From NCBI GenBank assembly GCA_000226015.1, contig JH155886.1, forward strand, positions 2,322 through 25,551: 23,230 bases of DNA. Reading direction: 5' to 3'. Positions 8,491 to 17,826 of the stretch are shown here, piece by piece (position 1 is the first letter of the stretch; each line of letters starts with the position of its first letter). A program made the position numbers and the translations under genes. Under the pieces are notes generated by a model. That model had not been told where the DNA came from. It saw only the letters and a program-made list of their open reading frames with translations, and made no database searches. The stretch is from Mnemiopsis leidyi (lineage: Eukaryota; Ctenophora; Tentaculata; Lobata; Bolinopsidae).

Positions 8491-9276
8491 AACTCCGTTT
8501 TAACACACAGTTAAACCTCTATTTATCGTGCCTCTATTTACCGTCTTTTTCGATTTACTGGACCTTCTCCCATTCCCCTGAGAGGCCCGGTAAATAGAGG
8601 TTTCACTTTATTATACAATAAAATAATAAACAACTAACCTGTGAAAATGAACATTAATTACGTTGATATTTAAATTTGAAAAGAGATGATGATTGAAAAG
8701 AAAAATCCGTGAGGCTATCCTTAATTATAAAGTGACCACCTCTGGTATAATTCAAATTTAATGAACAATTCTTGAATAAGTTTAAAGGATTAATTTTTGC
8801 ACTTAGACGGCGGTAAAAGTAATAATTAGCTACGGTAATAAACATGTAAGTTACCTATTGATAAGCTGTTGAAGGAAATTATAACTGAACTGCGGGAATG
8901 TTATTAGAAGGGACGAGTTTTACAATTACATAAACTGTGAAATATCTTCCTCTATGGAACTTCCTTGAGACATTGGTGTTATTGTTAATGTGTCGTCTGC
9001 AATCTTACAGGAATTATGTGGATTTTGTTTGTATCGACTTTCTGTCATTCTGATTAAAACTTTATCGATCGCGATCGTTATATCTCGGAAATATAATTAT
9101 TAAACAAATATTGATGCAAGTGGTAAATTTCTTATCTTTAGTGATATGCTTGTTGAAAGTTCAATATCGCATTACTCATAAGAGATTAACCTATACGTTT
9201 GAGATGTACTCCATCGCTCGAGTTCTACTCCATGAGCATACAGTTTGGTCACCAGATACCGTCTGGATCTCTGCCC
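8491..9276. repeat. Z module, copy 2
   Basis: Nearly identical to 4432-5406 but with a single copy of the ~200-bp internal unit. It carries the same short inverted-repeat element at 8508-8603 and ends at gatctctgccc before switching to P-module sequence. Confidence 0.8.
8508..8603. mobile_element. Putative mini inverted-repeat element, copy 2
   Basis: The left end cagttaaacctctatttatc pairs with cggtaaatagaggttt (8588-8603) with one mismatch. Same structure as 4449-4544, which suggests it was duplicated together with module Z rather than inserted twice. Confidence 0.4.
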
Positions 9277-9429
9277 CCACTAAAAAACAGTCCTGGTGTA
9301 AAAAGAGGATCAAATATTGAAAATAAATTAAAAAGAAAGATAAAAGAAGGAAGTGTTGTATCAAAAAGAAAGTTAAAAGAAAGCAGTGTAATTATGATAT
9401 AAATTTTATTTTCCAATCCTATAGAAAAT

Positions 9430-9766
9430 GATAGGGAAAACTATGGGCAGATAAAGCTGCTAAGTCGGTTCTATTATTTCAGAGGGTTCCTGGACGTCAA
9501 ATCGGTTTTCCAGCCTGAGGAAGGTATCTAATGGTCCGTCGTCTATTTGATCACCTTCGTCTTCCGTGTCTGTTAGGTTTTTTGGTAAGGGTGCCATTAA
9601 AGTAACTAGAGTGAACCGTAAGATTGAATAATCAAAATTACTTTTGATAGGTAGATCTCGATTTAATTCACTTCCGTCCCAGTGGCCACAATGTACCTCA
9701 TATGGTGATTTCACTATCTGTACATAAAGCCATTCATTAGTTGAACTTGTATTAAAAAGAAAGTTA
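9430..9766 (-). pseudogene. X module exon, copy 5
   Basis: This is the best-preserved X copy. It is open from the intron side through IVKSPYEVHCGHWDGSELN, the acidic TDTEDEGDQ and LENRFDVQEP, with a TAG at 9460-9462 where copies 1 and 3 have a glutamine codon (C to T). The open frame extends upstream to 9942 only because it runs into Y-module sequence in a different frame from the Y protein, so the first ~35 residues of that ORF are not a real exon. Confidence 0.5.
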
Positions 9767-9834
9767 AAAGAAAGCAGTGTTATTATGATATGAATTTTAT
9801 TTTGCAATTTTATTTGTGCGATTTGTGGATGTGG

Positions 9835-10110
9835 TTTCCAAGTACTCTGTCCATTTAGGAATACTTTGGGAAGATTGTGATTCATCCATCTGCGGTACCC
9901 ACGGTTTTTTTTGAGGCGGTATCTTTGGTTGTCGAAATCCAAGTGTTCAATTTAACGAGAGACGGGGTTGCCACTATTATAGGTGGGACACATACACTGA
10001 CGACCAATTTTCGGCCGCTTACCAAAACTTTGGGAGGGTATTGGTAAGTGTATTCAGATTCCCAGTTTGATCTTAGTCAATGGCTCCGTTGTTTTAAATT
10101 AAAGATAGTT
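9835..10110 (-). pseudogene. Y module exon, copy 3, frame-broken
   Basis: Matches Y copy 1 at nucleotide level but has several small insertions and deletions (for example loss of the LMLINQ coding stretch and extra bases in the AAAAAA and ATAATA runs), and its 3' end joins X-module intron sequence directly. Confidence 0.5.
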
Positions 10111-10415
10111 AATTATAAATATCAGTCCGTTCATCTTAGAATGGATAATCGCCTTTAACACATAGAGTGTTAAGTAAAAGAACTGTGATAGAGTTGTAAA
10201 TGGCAGGCAATATTAAGGGAAGGGAATAATTATGTAATTTTCAATTTACTATGAAAAGGAATCGTTATCATTGAAGAATTGTTCGAAATTGCGGTGAAAG
10301 GAAGATAAAAACACGAAAAAACGAATATAAGAGACATTCCTGGTTCAAAAAGAGGATCAAATATTGAAAAGAAATTAAAAAGAAAAATAAAAGAAGGAAG
10401 TTTTGTACTAAAGGA

Positions 10416-10569
10416 AAGTTTACTGTTTTAGAGATTTCCTGTGAATTGTTAAATCTTACTACCACTAAAGCAATATGTATATTGCTATTTTACTGACACC
10501 ACTGTAACTTTGACTCGTGACCAAATGAAATAAACCCTTGAGTGGTGTAAATACTTGAGAATTAATTAG
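10416..10569. other. Unique insert within the mosaic
   Basis: About 150 bp not seen elsewhere in the window, between a P and a W module. No coding potential recognised. Confidence 0.3.
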
Positions 10570-10684
10570 AGGTGGATGTGGTCGGTCAGAATTAAGTCTA
10601 ACTCCGAGTGTGAAACACCGACATGTTGTCGCGACAACAGCCGCATATTAGAAGCAAAAAAGTAACAAAAACTTTCCCATAGAG

Positions 10685-11010
10685 ATGTTAATTTTCTGTT
10701 TCACCTATTGTGAATTCCGTGATTTCCAAGTACTCTGTCCATTTGGGAATACTTTGGGAAGATTGTGATTCATCCATCTGCGGTAGATTTCTTTGAGGCG
10801 GTATCTTTGGTTGTCGAAATCCAAGTGTTCAATTTAATGAGAGACGGGGTTCCCACTATATGTGGGACACACACTGACGACCAATTTTCGGTCGCTTACC
10901 AAAACTTTGGGACGGTATTGGTAAGTGGATTCAGATTCCTTGCTTTGATTTAGAAGCATCAGTTTGATCTTAGTAAATGGCTCCGTTGTTTTAAACTGAA
11001 GATAGCTCAT
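10685..11010 (-). pseudogene. Y module exon, copy 4, frame-broken
   Basis: It has an acceptor-like CTATCTTCAG near 11000, then EPFTKIKLMLLNQSKESEST and SDRKLVVSVC. A 2-bp loss then shifts the frame. Downstream nucleotide similarity to copy 1 continues to the former stop region. Confidence 0.5.
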
Positions 11011-11063
11011 TATAAATATCATGGTTCAGTCTGTTCATATTAGAATGGAGGGGGAACAACGTA

Positions 11064-11141
11064 TTTTTTTGTTTTTTTTGTTTTTTTTGTTTTTTCAAAA
11101 ATTTACTTCTACCTAAACAAAAAAAGCAAAAAAACAAAAAA
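11064..11141. repeat. Low-complexity inverted repeat (T8G / A7C)
   Basis: Runs of seven or eight T's separated by single G's (11064-11095) are followed, after a short spacer, by A runs separated by single C's or GC (11115-11141). The two halves can pair as a hairpin. It sits directly at the right edge of the duplicated mosaic. Confidence 0.8.
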
Positions 11142-11144
11142 TTA

Positions 11145-11551
11145 TTTTTCACTAATTAGTTAAAATGATACCTTCAAAATGTTAACAATTATTTATAAGC
11201 ATCATATCTTCGATAAAAAAAGGATTGCTACATATATGTAGCTTTAAACAGGATTTACATTAATCAATAAGTCATTATGAATGTTTCATTTGACCAACTA
11301 TCCACATCAAAACTTTCCACTTTAAACAATGCACTTCAAACCTTTTAAAAAACACATCGAATATACTTCCTGTTGCCCTCATCGAACAACCATATATTAA
11401 CCTCTTTGTCGTGAACAGTGCAAGCTATTGACACAGGTGTCAAGTTTTTGGACATAAACCGCACTGTACCCCGAACCGCAACGTTTGAAGCCTTTCCTTG
11501 CACACACTTCTAGAGTCTTGTAGTATCACCTCTGGTCAGGGCTTCGCGACA
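11145..11551. other. Interval without a recognisable gene
   Basis: AT-rich sequence downstream of the minus-strand transposase-like ORF. It may be that gene's 3' flank; I see no conserved feature. Confidence 0.3.
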
Positions 11552-12469
11552 TCATTTTTCCGGGGTTAGGTAGGCAAAAAATACCGTTTCATGAAAGAGG
11601 CGACCTCTGGACTTGCTTGCGACCCGACCTTTTCTTGAAATGTTGTTCAACCGGACGCCACCAGCGTTCAAGAGAATGCGGTCTGCCTGTGAGTGTGGCA
11701 GATGACCAAATGGAGTAGGAACCGTATTTTCTGGATCTACCTCCTCCACTTGGTCATCATACGTCAAATCTTCTTCCTCACTGAGGTCCTCAAGGTCATC
11801 CTCCTTTTCGATGTAGTCCACTTGAACGAAGGGAGATATGATCTCCACTTTCCGTCTCTTAACTTTAAGCGGGGGAACCTCATCTAAGAATGACGTGAAA
11901 AAAGGAAGCCCAGCTTTCCTGATATCTTCCATACAATTTCTGTTACCTTGATTCAAAGCATCGATCATACCTTGTTTGGTAATGTCTTTACCTTGACAAT
12001 AGTTATCCGATTGTTGTTCTGACAAAAATTCCTCATTTGCCAATGGCACCGTTGATCTTAGAATCGATCTACCTCTGGCATGGCCATAAGTCCCTTCCTG
12101 ATCAGAGGCGACCATAATCTCGCTATTTTTGTTTCTGGATTCCAGGCCACAGGCTAGGGTAACCGCGTCTAAATTTGTCCGCCGTCCGTTGTACCTTCCA
12201 ATACGTATGAAAGAAAAAATGAGTTCACAAACATCAGACGACAAATACTGGGGAACAACATGTGCATCAGGAAAAGATTCTTTAAGGACAAGAAAGTACA
12301 GCACCATGCCGTCGCAACAACACAATAAGTCCAGGTATGTTTGCTCTGTTATGAAATATTCACTGTCAGGGACGCACTGTCTCCATTTAACGAGGAAGGT
12401 CTTAGTGTACCATATCTTCTTCAGGCGTTGACTCCAGGTGAGCTTGGTGTCATAATACGCTTCTAACAT
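11552..12469 (-). pseudogene. Transposase-like protein, C-terminal segment
   Basis: A 305-codon frame. Residues ~10-118 contain LKKIWYTKTFLVKWR, then EYFIT, LLCCCDGMV, SSDVCELIFSFIR and RRTNLDAVTLACGLESRN. This order (basic-aromatic block, FIT, acidic-Cys block, S-D-x-CE-x-x-F-x-x-R) resembles the C-terminal part of an uncharacterised transposase-like family common in invertebrate genomes; that assignment is from memory of the pattern and is tentative. A basic nuclear-localisation-like motif KVKRRK (about 202-207) precedes a strongly acidic tract (about 219-247). The frame should continue from the segment at 12463-12942, but a 20-bp direct-repeat insertion at the join shifts it, so the ATG at 12469 is probably not a true start. 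Confidence 0.5.
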
Positions 12470-12942
12470 ATACTGAATACATTAAACATATACAGTCCCG
12501 TAGCGTAATAGCCCTCACTATAAAAATGCTTGTAGAGGCGGGTTATGTCTGTTACTAATGACGGATCCTGCCTATCTGATATGAGGATGGTGCTCAAGTT
12601 AGTGTGTAGGAGGAGTTCAGGCTTCCTTCCGATAAGCTCAAAAACCCAATCCCATCTGATACAAAATTTCCTCTCTTCGTTGGGGTCAGCTCCAGTCAAC
12701 AAGCATCGGGTCTCAGTTTTAGCCATGTTGTTGCGGGCTTTCTTCGCATTGTGTGGGGGATCTTGCTGTGCAAACTGTGGAGATTCTCCTGCATTGTTGA
12801 AGAAAAGGTCCTGTGGGATGGGTAATGAGTCAGTTAGATTTGGATGTTCCGCAGTACAGACATTTATCATTTCCATTATGCTGCTTCCTTTGACAGCCCC
12901 CGCATACCCACTTTGTGCATGGCACACTTTTCGGCATTTCAA
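12463..12942 (-). pseudogene. Transposase-like protein, N-terminal segment
   Basis: The frame is convincing from about residue 35 onward: PQDLFFNNAGESP, MAKTETRCLLTGADPNEE, IRWDWVFELIGRK, DITRLYKHFYSEGYYATG. It ends at 12463 shortly after GLYMFNVFS. The 8-mer aacatata occurs at 12465-12472 and 12485-12492; removing the 20-bp unit would join GLYM in frame to LEAYYDTK of the next segment. Its own first ~30 residues overlap the RBZ finger in another frame and are probably not translated in this frame. Confidence 0.5.
12830..12937 (-). pseudogene. RanBP2-type (RBZ) zinc-finger fragment
   Basis: From the ATG at 12937 the frame reads MPKSVPCTKW and then a finger with pattern W-x-C-x2-C-x10-C-x2-C (WVCGGC … KCLYC), followed by GTSKSN and a stop. 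This spacing is that of the RBZ/RanBP2 zinc finger, which binds ubiquitin or RNA in known families. The usual asparagine after the second cysteine is shifted by two positions. The frame has to change to connect with the 12463-12942 segment, so either a frameshift or a missed junction separates them. Confidence 0.45.
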
Positions 12943-13245
12943 TACCTAAACTGCTTATTGTTATATGTATATGTAATATGTATAATTTCATCAAAACATC
13001 ACATGTTGAAACGGTCAATTATATTTTCTGAATTTATAATCTTTCAATAGTATCATTTTTGTTATTACATTTAACTAGTAGGGTATTGAAAGTGTTCAAC
13101 ACAGTAATCGCAGATATATGAAACCTTACTATTGAACTATTGAAACAATGATAGACAAAAATAACAGATTGAAATAAGACAAACCTTAAATGCTAGCTAA
13201 AAGCTCCATGCTGTAAATAGATATCGGTTAAGTGCAGACGTAACA

Positions 13246-13258
13246 TTTCCCCCTTCTT
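13246..13258 (-). other. Candidate polypurine tract and LTR start
   Basis: On the minus strand AAGAAGGGGGAAA is followed immediately by TGTTACG (13245 downward). A purine tract next to TG is what begins a 3' LTR in Ty3/gypsy-type elements, and it lies about 570 bp downstream of the integrase end, which fits. The far end of the LTR and a 5' LTR were not found in the window. Confidence 0.3.
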
Positions 13259-13829
13259 AGAGTCCAAATATTCTCTGTGTCTGTTTTTGCTCGGGAAGTG
13301 GCCAATGCCAATAGAACTGAGTTAAGTCTGCAAATACACTGTTACCTCGTATGTGTTTAAATTGATCAAACAGAATCCAAGTTTGTGCATGTTTGAATGG
13401 CAGTGAAAATTGTCCAATTGTTTGTTTTAAAAAAACCGTCCATACAAACAAGTGTAGCCGTCCATAAAAACAAATACTGAATGTACACCAATGAATAAAC
13501 CATTGAAGTAGAAGTGAAGTAGTCTCGAGAGCTGGACTCGAGAGTCTCGCCGATTCTTGCCCAACACATCCATCATAGATTGAACCGACGTAATACCCCG
13601 AAGTAAACAATATTCCAGCGCGAAGACGAGATTTCGCTGGCGGATTAATAAAATTGGCATAAGAGAATGCTGCCACAAACGGCTCATTAGTCCGTAATAC
13701 TAATAACATAAACTGAGTGTCCTGTTACTGCACCATTTATCTGTCAGTACGGGGCTCCCAAAAATACTCCATACTGAAATAGAGACTGAGCCTTCTCAAG
13801 GGCATATCATGCCTCAGGATCAGGAATCG

Positions 13830-14375
13830 CTAATCATAAGACTTACGTGTGCCATCAGCCTGAAGGAACGACGTCTTCTTCTTGTTACGAGTTGACCATC
13901 TTGTTCCAACCGTCAGGGGAACACTTTCACTACCCTCATTTTCCTGCCTAGGAACACCCTCAGCCACTGATTCCTCGCTTGACTCGGGACTTTATGTTGA
14001 GTCATCAGACTGTTCCTGCCCAGTGTCGTCAACGATTTGTCCAGAGTTATCTTCTGTAGGTTTTTTTCGTTCCACAGTCTTTAACTGGTTGAAGTGTCTG
14101 ACGTTAGGTCTGCCCCGGCTAGAACCCCCATTGCATTGGGTTTTAAGGCATACGTGTACTGATTTATTACTTTTGTCACCCGTGACCCGATACGGTTCTG
14201 AATACCTTGGTGCAATCTTGCCTCCGTGACAACGGCTCCTTACATCATCATTCAGTCTGTAACGCACCAGGTCTCCTTCGCTGTACGGGTCTCCGTTAGC
14301 TTGAGGTGTCTCCTTTTCCTGTCTCTTTTCTTTGGTCTTTTGAACATTCTGCCTTGCTTTTTCGACACACCGCAT
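13830..14375 (-). pseudogene. LTR-retroelement integrase C-terminus
   Basis: The ORF starts in a lysine/arginine-rich helix (ARQNVQKTKEKRQEKE), followed by the SH3-like integrase C-terminal domain: EGDLVRYRL, then IAPRYSEPYRV and NVRHFNQLK. This is the layout of Ty3/gypsy-type Pol ends. An in-frame TAA at 13992-13994 stops it, but the same frame continues as an acidic tail ending TRWSTRNKKK (a basic end typical of such Pol proteins) to a TAG at 13830-13832. No integrase zinc-binding or catalytic domain lies upstream of 14375, so this is a 5'-truncated remnant. A GTAAGT at 13841-13846 could also be a splice donor if a host gene had captured it. Confidence 0.65.
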
Positions 14376-14399
14376 GTTACATTAATCTAACGAAATAAT

Positions 14400-15390
14400 T
14401 GACCGAGTTCTCGTAACCGTGAAATCGGAGGATGTTTACAGAATTTTTGTAAATGATTTTTACTTATTTTCATTATCGCGATACATTATAATGATTTTTC
14501 TTATCGATTCAAATATTATTATTATTGCGATTTACATATTATTATTGCGCTTCTTATTCAATCACGATCTTCACCCGTAATCTTGTTAACGGTTTCATGC
14601 GTGACACCTTGATGACCTATTGTGTTTTTATGGTCACGGTGTGCCGGGCGACTTTCATAACTATAAATGGTTGTTAAACTTAAAAAACTGAATAGATAGC
14701 TGAAAGTACACAACGGGATCCTTACTACGCATCAATAGCAGCTTATATGAAATTATATTTATTGGTTCGATGTTTTGCCGATAGCCGATAACGATTTTAC
14801 TAGGAATTATCTCAGGAGACTATTTGAGTTTCTCATGGAGAGAATTAAAACACAAGCTCTACATTGTGCCGAAGGAGTTTGGACCTTCTTGAACTAGGTT
14901 AATATATATCCATCCATAATTTAAACGCCAATGTTGTCGATTGCAAACCCCTAGTACGTCCTGTATCTTGGCTTGAACTTCGCGGTGTTGCTGACCTTCT
15001 AGTTCCGGTGCCTTTACAACACTTACTTAAAATTAGCTTTTACCATTCTAAGATAAAAATATGCCGGATAAATGAAATGAAATGTTCCTTTTCGTAGTGC
15101 CATGGGTTGTATTTAGTGAAAAAGAAAACCGAGACAATGCTTTCTCGTGTCTGATTTAATTTGTGTGACCAGCCAGAAACTGTTATCAGATGCAGTTAAT
15201 ATATCCGGTTTTCTATACCATATTGTAGATCTCGTTGTCAAAGAATTTGTTCCTTGTGATTTTCCTTTTCAGTGAACGCAATGAATACCGATATAAGTGA
15301 TGATCAATGATGATTAGTACATCTCTTCATACATAATTTCATCAATGTATTAAATAAGAAATGTATCAAATCTCTTGGAATTCATATTAT
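14400..15390. other. AT-rich flank upstream of the BTB gene
   Basis: No gene seen. It has ATT/TTA-rich stretches near 14460-14560. The right-hand end is probably the intron before the BTB coding exon and may hold its promoter, but no clear element was identified. Confidence 0.35.
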
Positions 15391-15398
15391 TTGTACAG
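15391..15398 (+). promoter_or_regulatory. Splice acceptor before BTB exon
   Basis: TTGTACAG, preceded by a T-rich stretch, lies 26 bp before the ATG. This suggests a spliced 5' UTR. Confidence 0.5.
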
Positions 15399-15424
15399 GT
15401 ACGAGTGCACAGATTTTGAGTAAC

Positions 15425-17155
15425 ATGGCCCCCGAAGTGATAGTACCGATGGATTTTGGAAGACGCTTGTTATCCTCCCCGATCCACAACACACTAAAAC
15501 TGAACACGAGCAAAGGAGGGATGGTGTATGCCAGCTCAGTGATACTGTCATTGAACAGTCCGGTTATTGATCACATGACTACAACTCTTCACATGACCAG
15601 TGTGGACATGTTGGAGTTTAGTGAGACTGCTGTAAAGTTCTTTGTCGACTCTGCCTACTCAGGGACGGCGGATGAGCTCAACCGGGATATATTCAGAGAC
15701 GTCAACAAGATTGCCAATATTTTTAAGATGTCCTGGTTAGTTGAGAAGTGTTTTGAATATTTTAATAAAGTTGCTGACTCTGTACAAACTGCGTCATATC
15801 CAGATTTGGTATATCTATTTGAGGAAGCAGGTTTTGTCCTAGAGCACCTTAAGTCAAAACATTTCGCCCAAATAGCCATCAAAGTAATTGAAAAGGTAGG
15901 ATTTAAGCAGCAGTTTATCGAAAAATACCTGGAGAGAGCTGACAGACTTTCCAAACACATGTTAAACATGGTTATAGAGTTAGCGGGTTTTGAAACAAAC
16001 TGTGTGGTAAAGGCTATAGCTTATCAGCTCAAAGAGCAAACGTCAGTTCAGGGAACAAGCAACATTCTTGTGTCACACAGATATCTGCTAGACCACTGTG
16101 ATCTAAATCACTGTAAAAATTCTGATCGAGTATCGTTCGATCTATTATTCGATATGTTGGGCTACCTTGCAGATAAAGTCGATGACATGAAGTGGACATT
16201 TCAACTCTATCGAAAATCATCCAATAATTCTAGAAGAAAGATGCAATCTGAATCTGTTGATACAATTTGTTTGGCAAATTCTCCTCAGGAAATGAGAACG
16301 GAGCCGGTTCTAGCTAAGGGTGTTGACAGTGTTTTGCCAAACTTGTTTCATAATTTGAATATGGAATTGTCTTTTGATGAACTATTAGTTTGGATATCTC
16401 AGTCTGAACTTATAAAGAACTTGTTGATGGCTATTGAAGCAGTATGGACATGGTCTTGGTATAGACGTTTGTACACAAAGAAAGTTTATAGCGTGAATCA
16501 TTCAAAATTAACATCTGAACTTTTGGAACTGCGGGAAATAAGACGCTGGAAATTTCTTCCATCCGATTTTATGAAACATCATGTTTGTTTATCCGACCAA
16601 CTTTACTTTGACCGCGAACCATTCTGCCTCACGCCTCAAGACACTATCTCCTCCGTTATTATTGACTGTATCGAGACGTGCTCTGAACCACTAACCCTCT
16701 TGTCCAAGGAAGCTAAACTTACTTTTCATTTTCAACCCCCATCAATATCTCAGTGTAATCTTCCTGGCGAGTGTGGCTTTATTCTAAAAACAGTTCCAGA
16801 TGAAACTGCATTGTGGAAATTAGCATTATGTACTGACGACGAAGATTACGATAATGAATCAGTTCACTTTCACAATGAGTTCATGGCTGAAGATATGCAT
16901 ATCTACTTTCATCGTAACGCATACTTTTATCCGTTGTCTTGGTTAAACTGGCTTTTTTCAAGTGATGCAGCTCAACAACGAATCGATTGGGAATCCAAGT
17001 TCCGCATTCATGATGCCCACAGCCGTTTTAAAGTACTGTATGATTTGGTTGTACCATCAGAATGTAGTCTTGTCAGGGATCCAGATAGTAAATCTCGATT
17101 CCGTGAAATTGTCTCGAAACTCAGATGGGACACAAGCCTAGATGAAGCAAAATGA
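15425..17155 (+). CDS. BTB/POZ and BACK-like domain protein
   Basis: The coding region of 576 codons lies in one exon; I chose the ATG at 15425 over the upstream TTG at 15416. Residues ~20-118 show a BTB/POZ pattern: a strand beginning LKLNT, GGMVYASSVILSLNSPVI (the usual exposure-of-surface block), a hydrophobic TAVKFFVDSAYSGT segment and IFRDVNKIANIFKMSWLVEKC. A helical BACK-like stretch follows to about residue 240. The rest, including a Trp-rich patch (VWTWSWYRR) and an acidic loop (TDDEDYDNE), matches no domain I know; there are no Kelch repeats, MATH domain or zinc fingers. BTB proteins usually dimerise and many recruit Cullin-3 or corepressors; which applies here is unknown. It converges on the zinc-finger gene. 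A variant polyadenylation signal ATTAAA is at 17292-17297. Confidence 0.85.
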   Translation: MAPEVIVPMDFGRRLLSSPIHNTLKLNTSKGGMVYASSVILSLNSPVIDHMTTTLHMTSVDMLEFSETAVKFFVDSAYSGTADELNRDIFRDVNKIANIFKMSWLVEKCFEYFNKVADSVQTASYPDLVYLFEEAGFVLEHLKSKHFAQIAIKVIEKVGFKQQFIEKYLERADRLSKHMLNMVIELAGFETNCVVKAIAYQLKEQTSVQGTSNILVSHRYLLDHCDLNHCKNSDRVSFDLLFDMLGYLADKVDDMKWTFQLYRKSSNNSRRKMQSESVDTICLANSPQEMRTEPVLAKGVDSVLPNLFHNLNMELSFDELLVWISQSELIKNLLMAIEAVWTWSWYRRLYTKKVYSVNHSKLTSELLELREIRRWKFLPSDFMKHHVCLSDQLYFDREPFCLTPQDTISSVIIDCIETCSEPLTLLSKEAKLTFHFQPPSISQCNLPGECGFILKTVPDETALWKLALCTDDEDYDNESVHFHNEFMAEDMHIYFHRNAYFYPLSWLNWLFSSDAAQQRIDWESKFRIHDAHSRFKVLYDLVVPSECSLVRDPDSKSRFREIVSKLRWDTSLDEAK

Positions 17156-17634
17156 TTGAATTTTGAAAAGATTTCTCCAAGGGAATTGGCGAGAGTCGGG
17201 TATCACCGCGACAACAAGGGATTAGTACCAACTCATGCATGGTCAGCAATAATTTTAAGAGACATCTTTTTCATCGTCTGATACAACTTTGATTAAATCA
17301 TAATTTTCTAACTTTACCAATGCAATGTATGATTTTTGAAAACAATAGAAAGAGGCATTTTGGGAATGGGTCACAAATTTTTCTGATGAAAAGCTAAAAA
17401 CAGTGATTCGGATTAGTTGAAAAGTTACCCTTACGAAAAAACTATAAATCTGGTGTATCTTCGAATGATCATGATCTTAAGATATTTTACTTGTATGTAT
17501 CAGACGCCCTAAAAGCCCTAAAAGGTTAGTCCTACCCGATAACAATTATTTGGTGAGGTGGGGTAAGTAATTATTCTGCCTGGAATCTATAATAACCAAC
17601 CATAATAATGAATACATACTTATGCTTAAACATC
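17156..17634. other. Convergent intergenic region
   Basis: About 480 bp shared as 3' flank by the BTB gene (plus) and the zinc-finger gene (minus). ATTAAA at 17292-17297 could serve the plus-strand gene. I see no AATAAA for the minus-strand gene. The word ccctaaaag is directly repeated at about 17507-17524. Confidence 0.5.
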
Positions 17635-17826
17635 TCATGACTTTTTCGATCTCCCGTGCTTTCTCTTTTTATGGTTTCTCAAATAGTCAGGTATTTTTGC
17701 CCGGTAATCACATTGATCACAGATAAACGGTTTTTCTTCAGAATGTGCTATCTTCATGTGGGTGGAAATGTATTTCTTACTCTTTGCTTTAAAATCGCAG
17801 ACTTCGCAAGAAAACGGCCTTTCGTC
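17635..17826 (-). pseudogene. Fingers 30 and 31 of the zinc-finger gene, out of frame
   Basis: Immediately after the break in the main frame, another frame encodes DERPFSCEVCDFKAKS … HMKIAH, then SEEKPFICDQCDYRAK … HKKRKH, a basic tail and a TGA at 17635-17637. Both are complete C2H2 fingers with proper linkers, so they belong to the same protein. They lost the frame through an 8-bp insertion: tcacta is repeated at 17825-17830 and 17833-17838. Confidence 0.85.

Larger units (their letters stand above)
3856..11045. repeat. Mosaic of duplicated modules (P, X, Z, W, Y)
   Basis: Five sequence modules recur in the same orientation. P is purine-rich, near 3856-4035, 6605-6765, 9285-9415 and 10255-10415. 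X lies near 4060-4400, 5415-5755, 7060-7139, 8215-8405 and 9430-9766. Z is at 4432-5406 and 8491-9276. W is at about 5812-5903 and 10570-10670. Y lies near 6116-6440, 6766-6940, 9835-10110 and 10685-11010. Copies differ by scattered substitutions and by truncation at module borders. This indicates repeated local duplication and deletion of an ancestral unit carrying minus-strand exons. I do not recognise the unit as a known transposon. Confidence 0.8.

Noticed and set aside
13257-13709. 150-codon hydrophobic minus-strand ORF between the integrase end and the candidate polypurine tract
   Set aside because: Other minus-strand frames are also open over much of the same stretch, no domain or signal is recognisable, and its position fits retroelement 3' non-coding sequence. 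It could be an env-like remnant, but nothing supports that.
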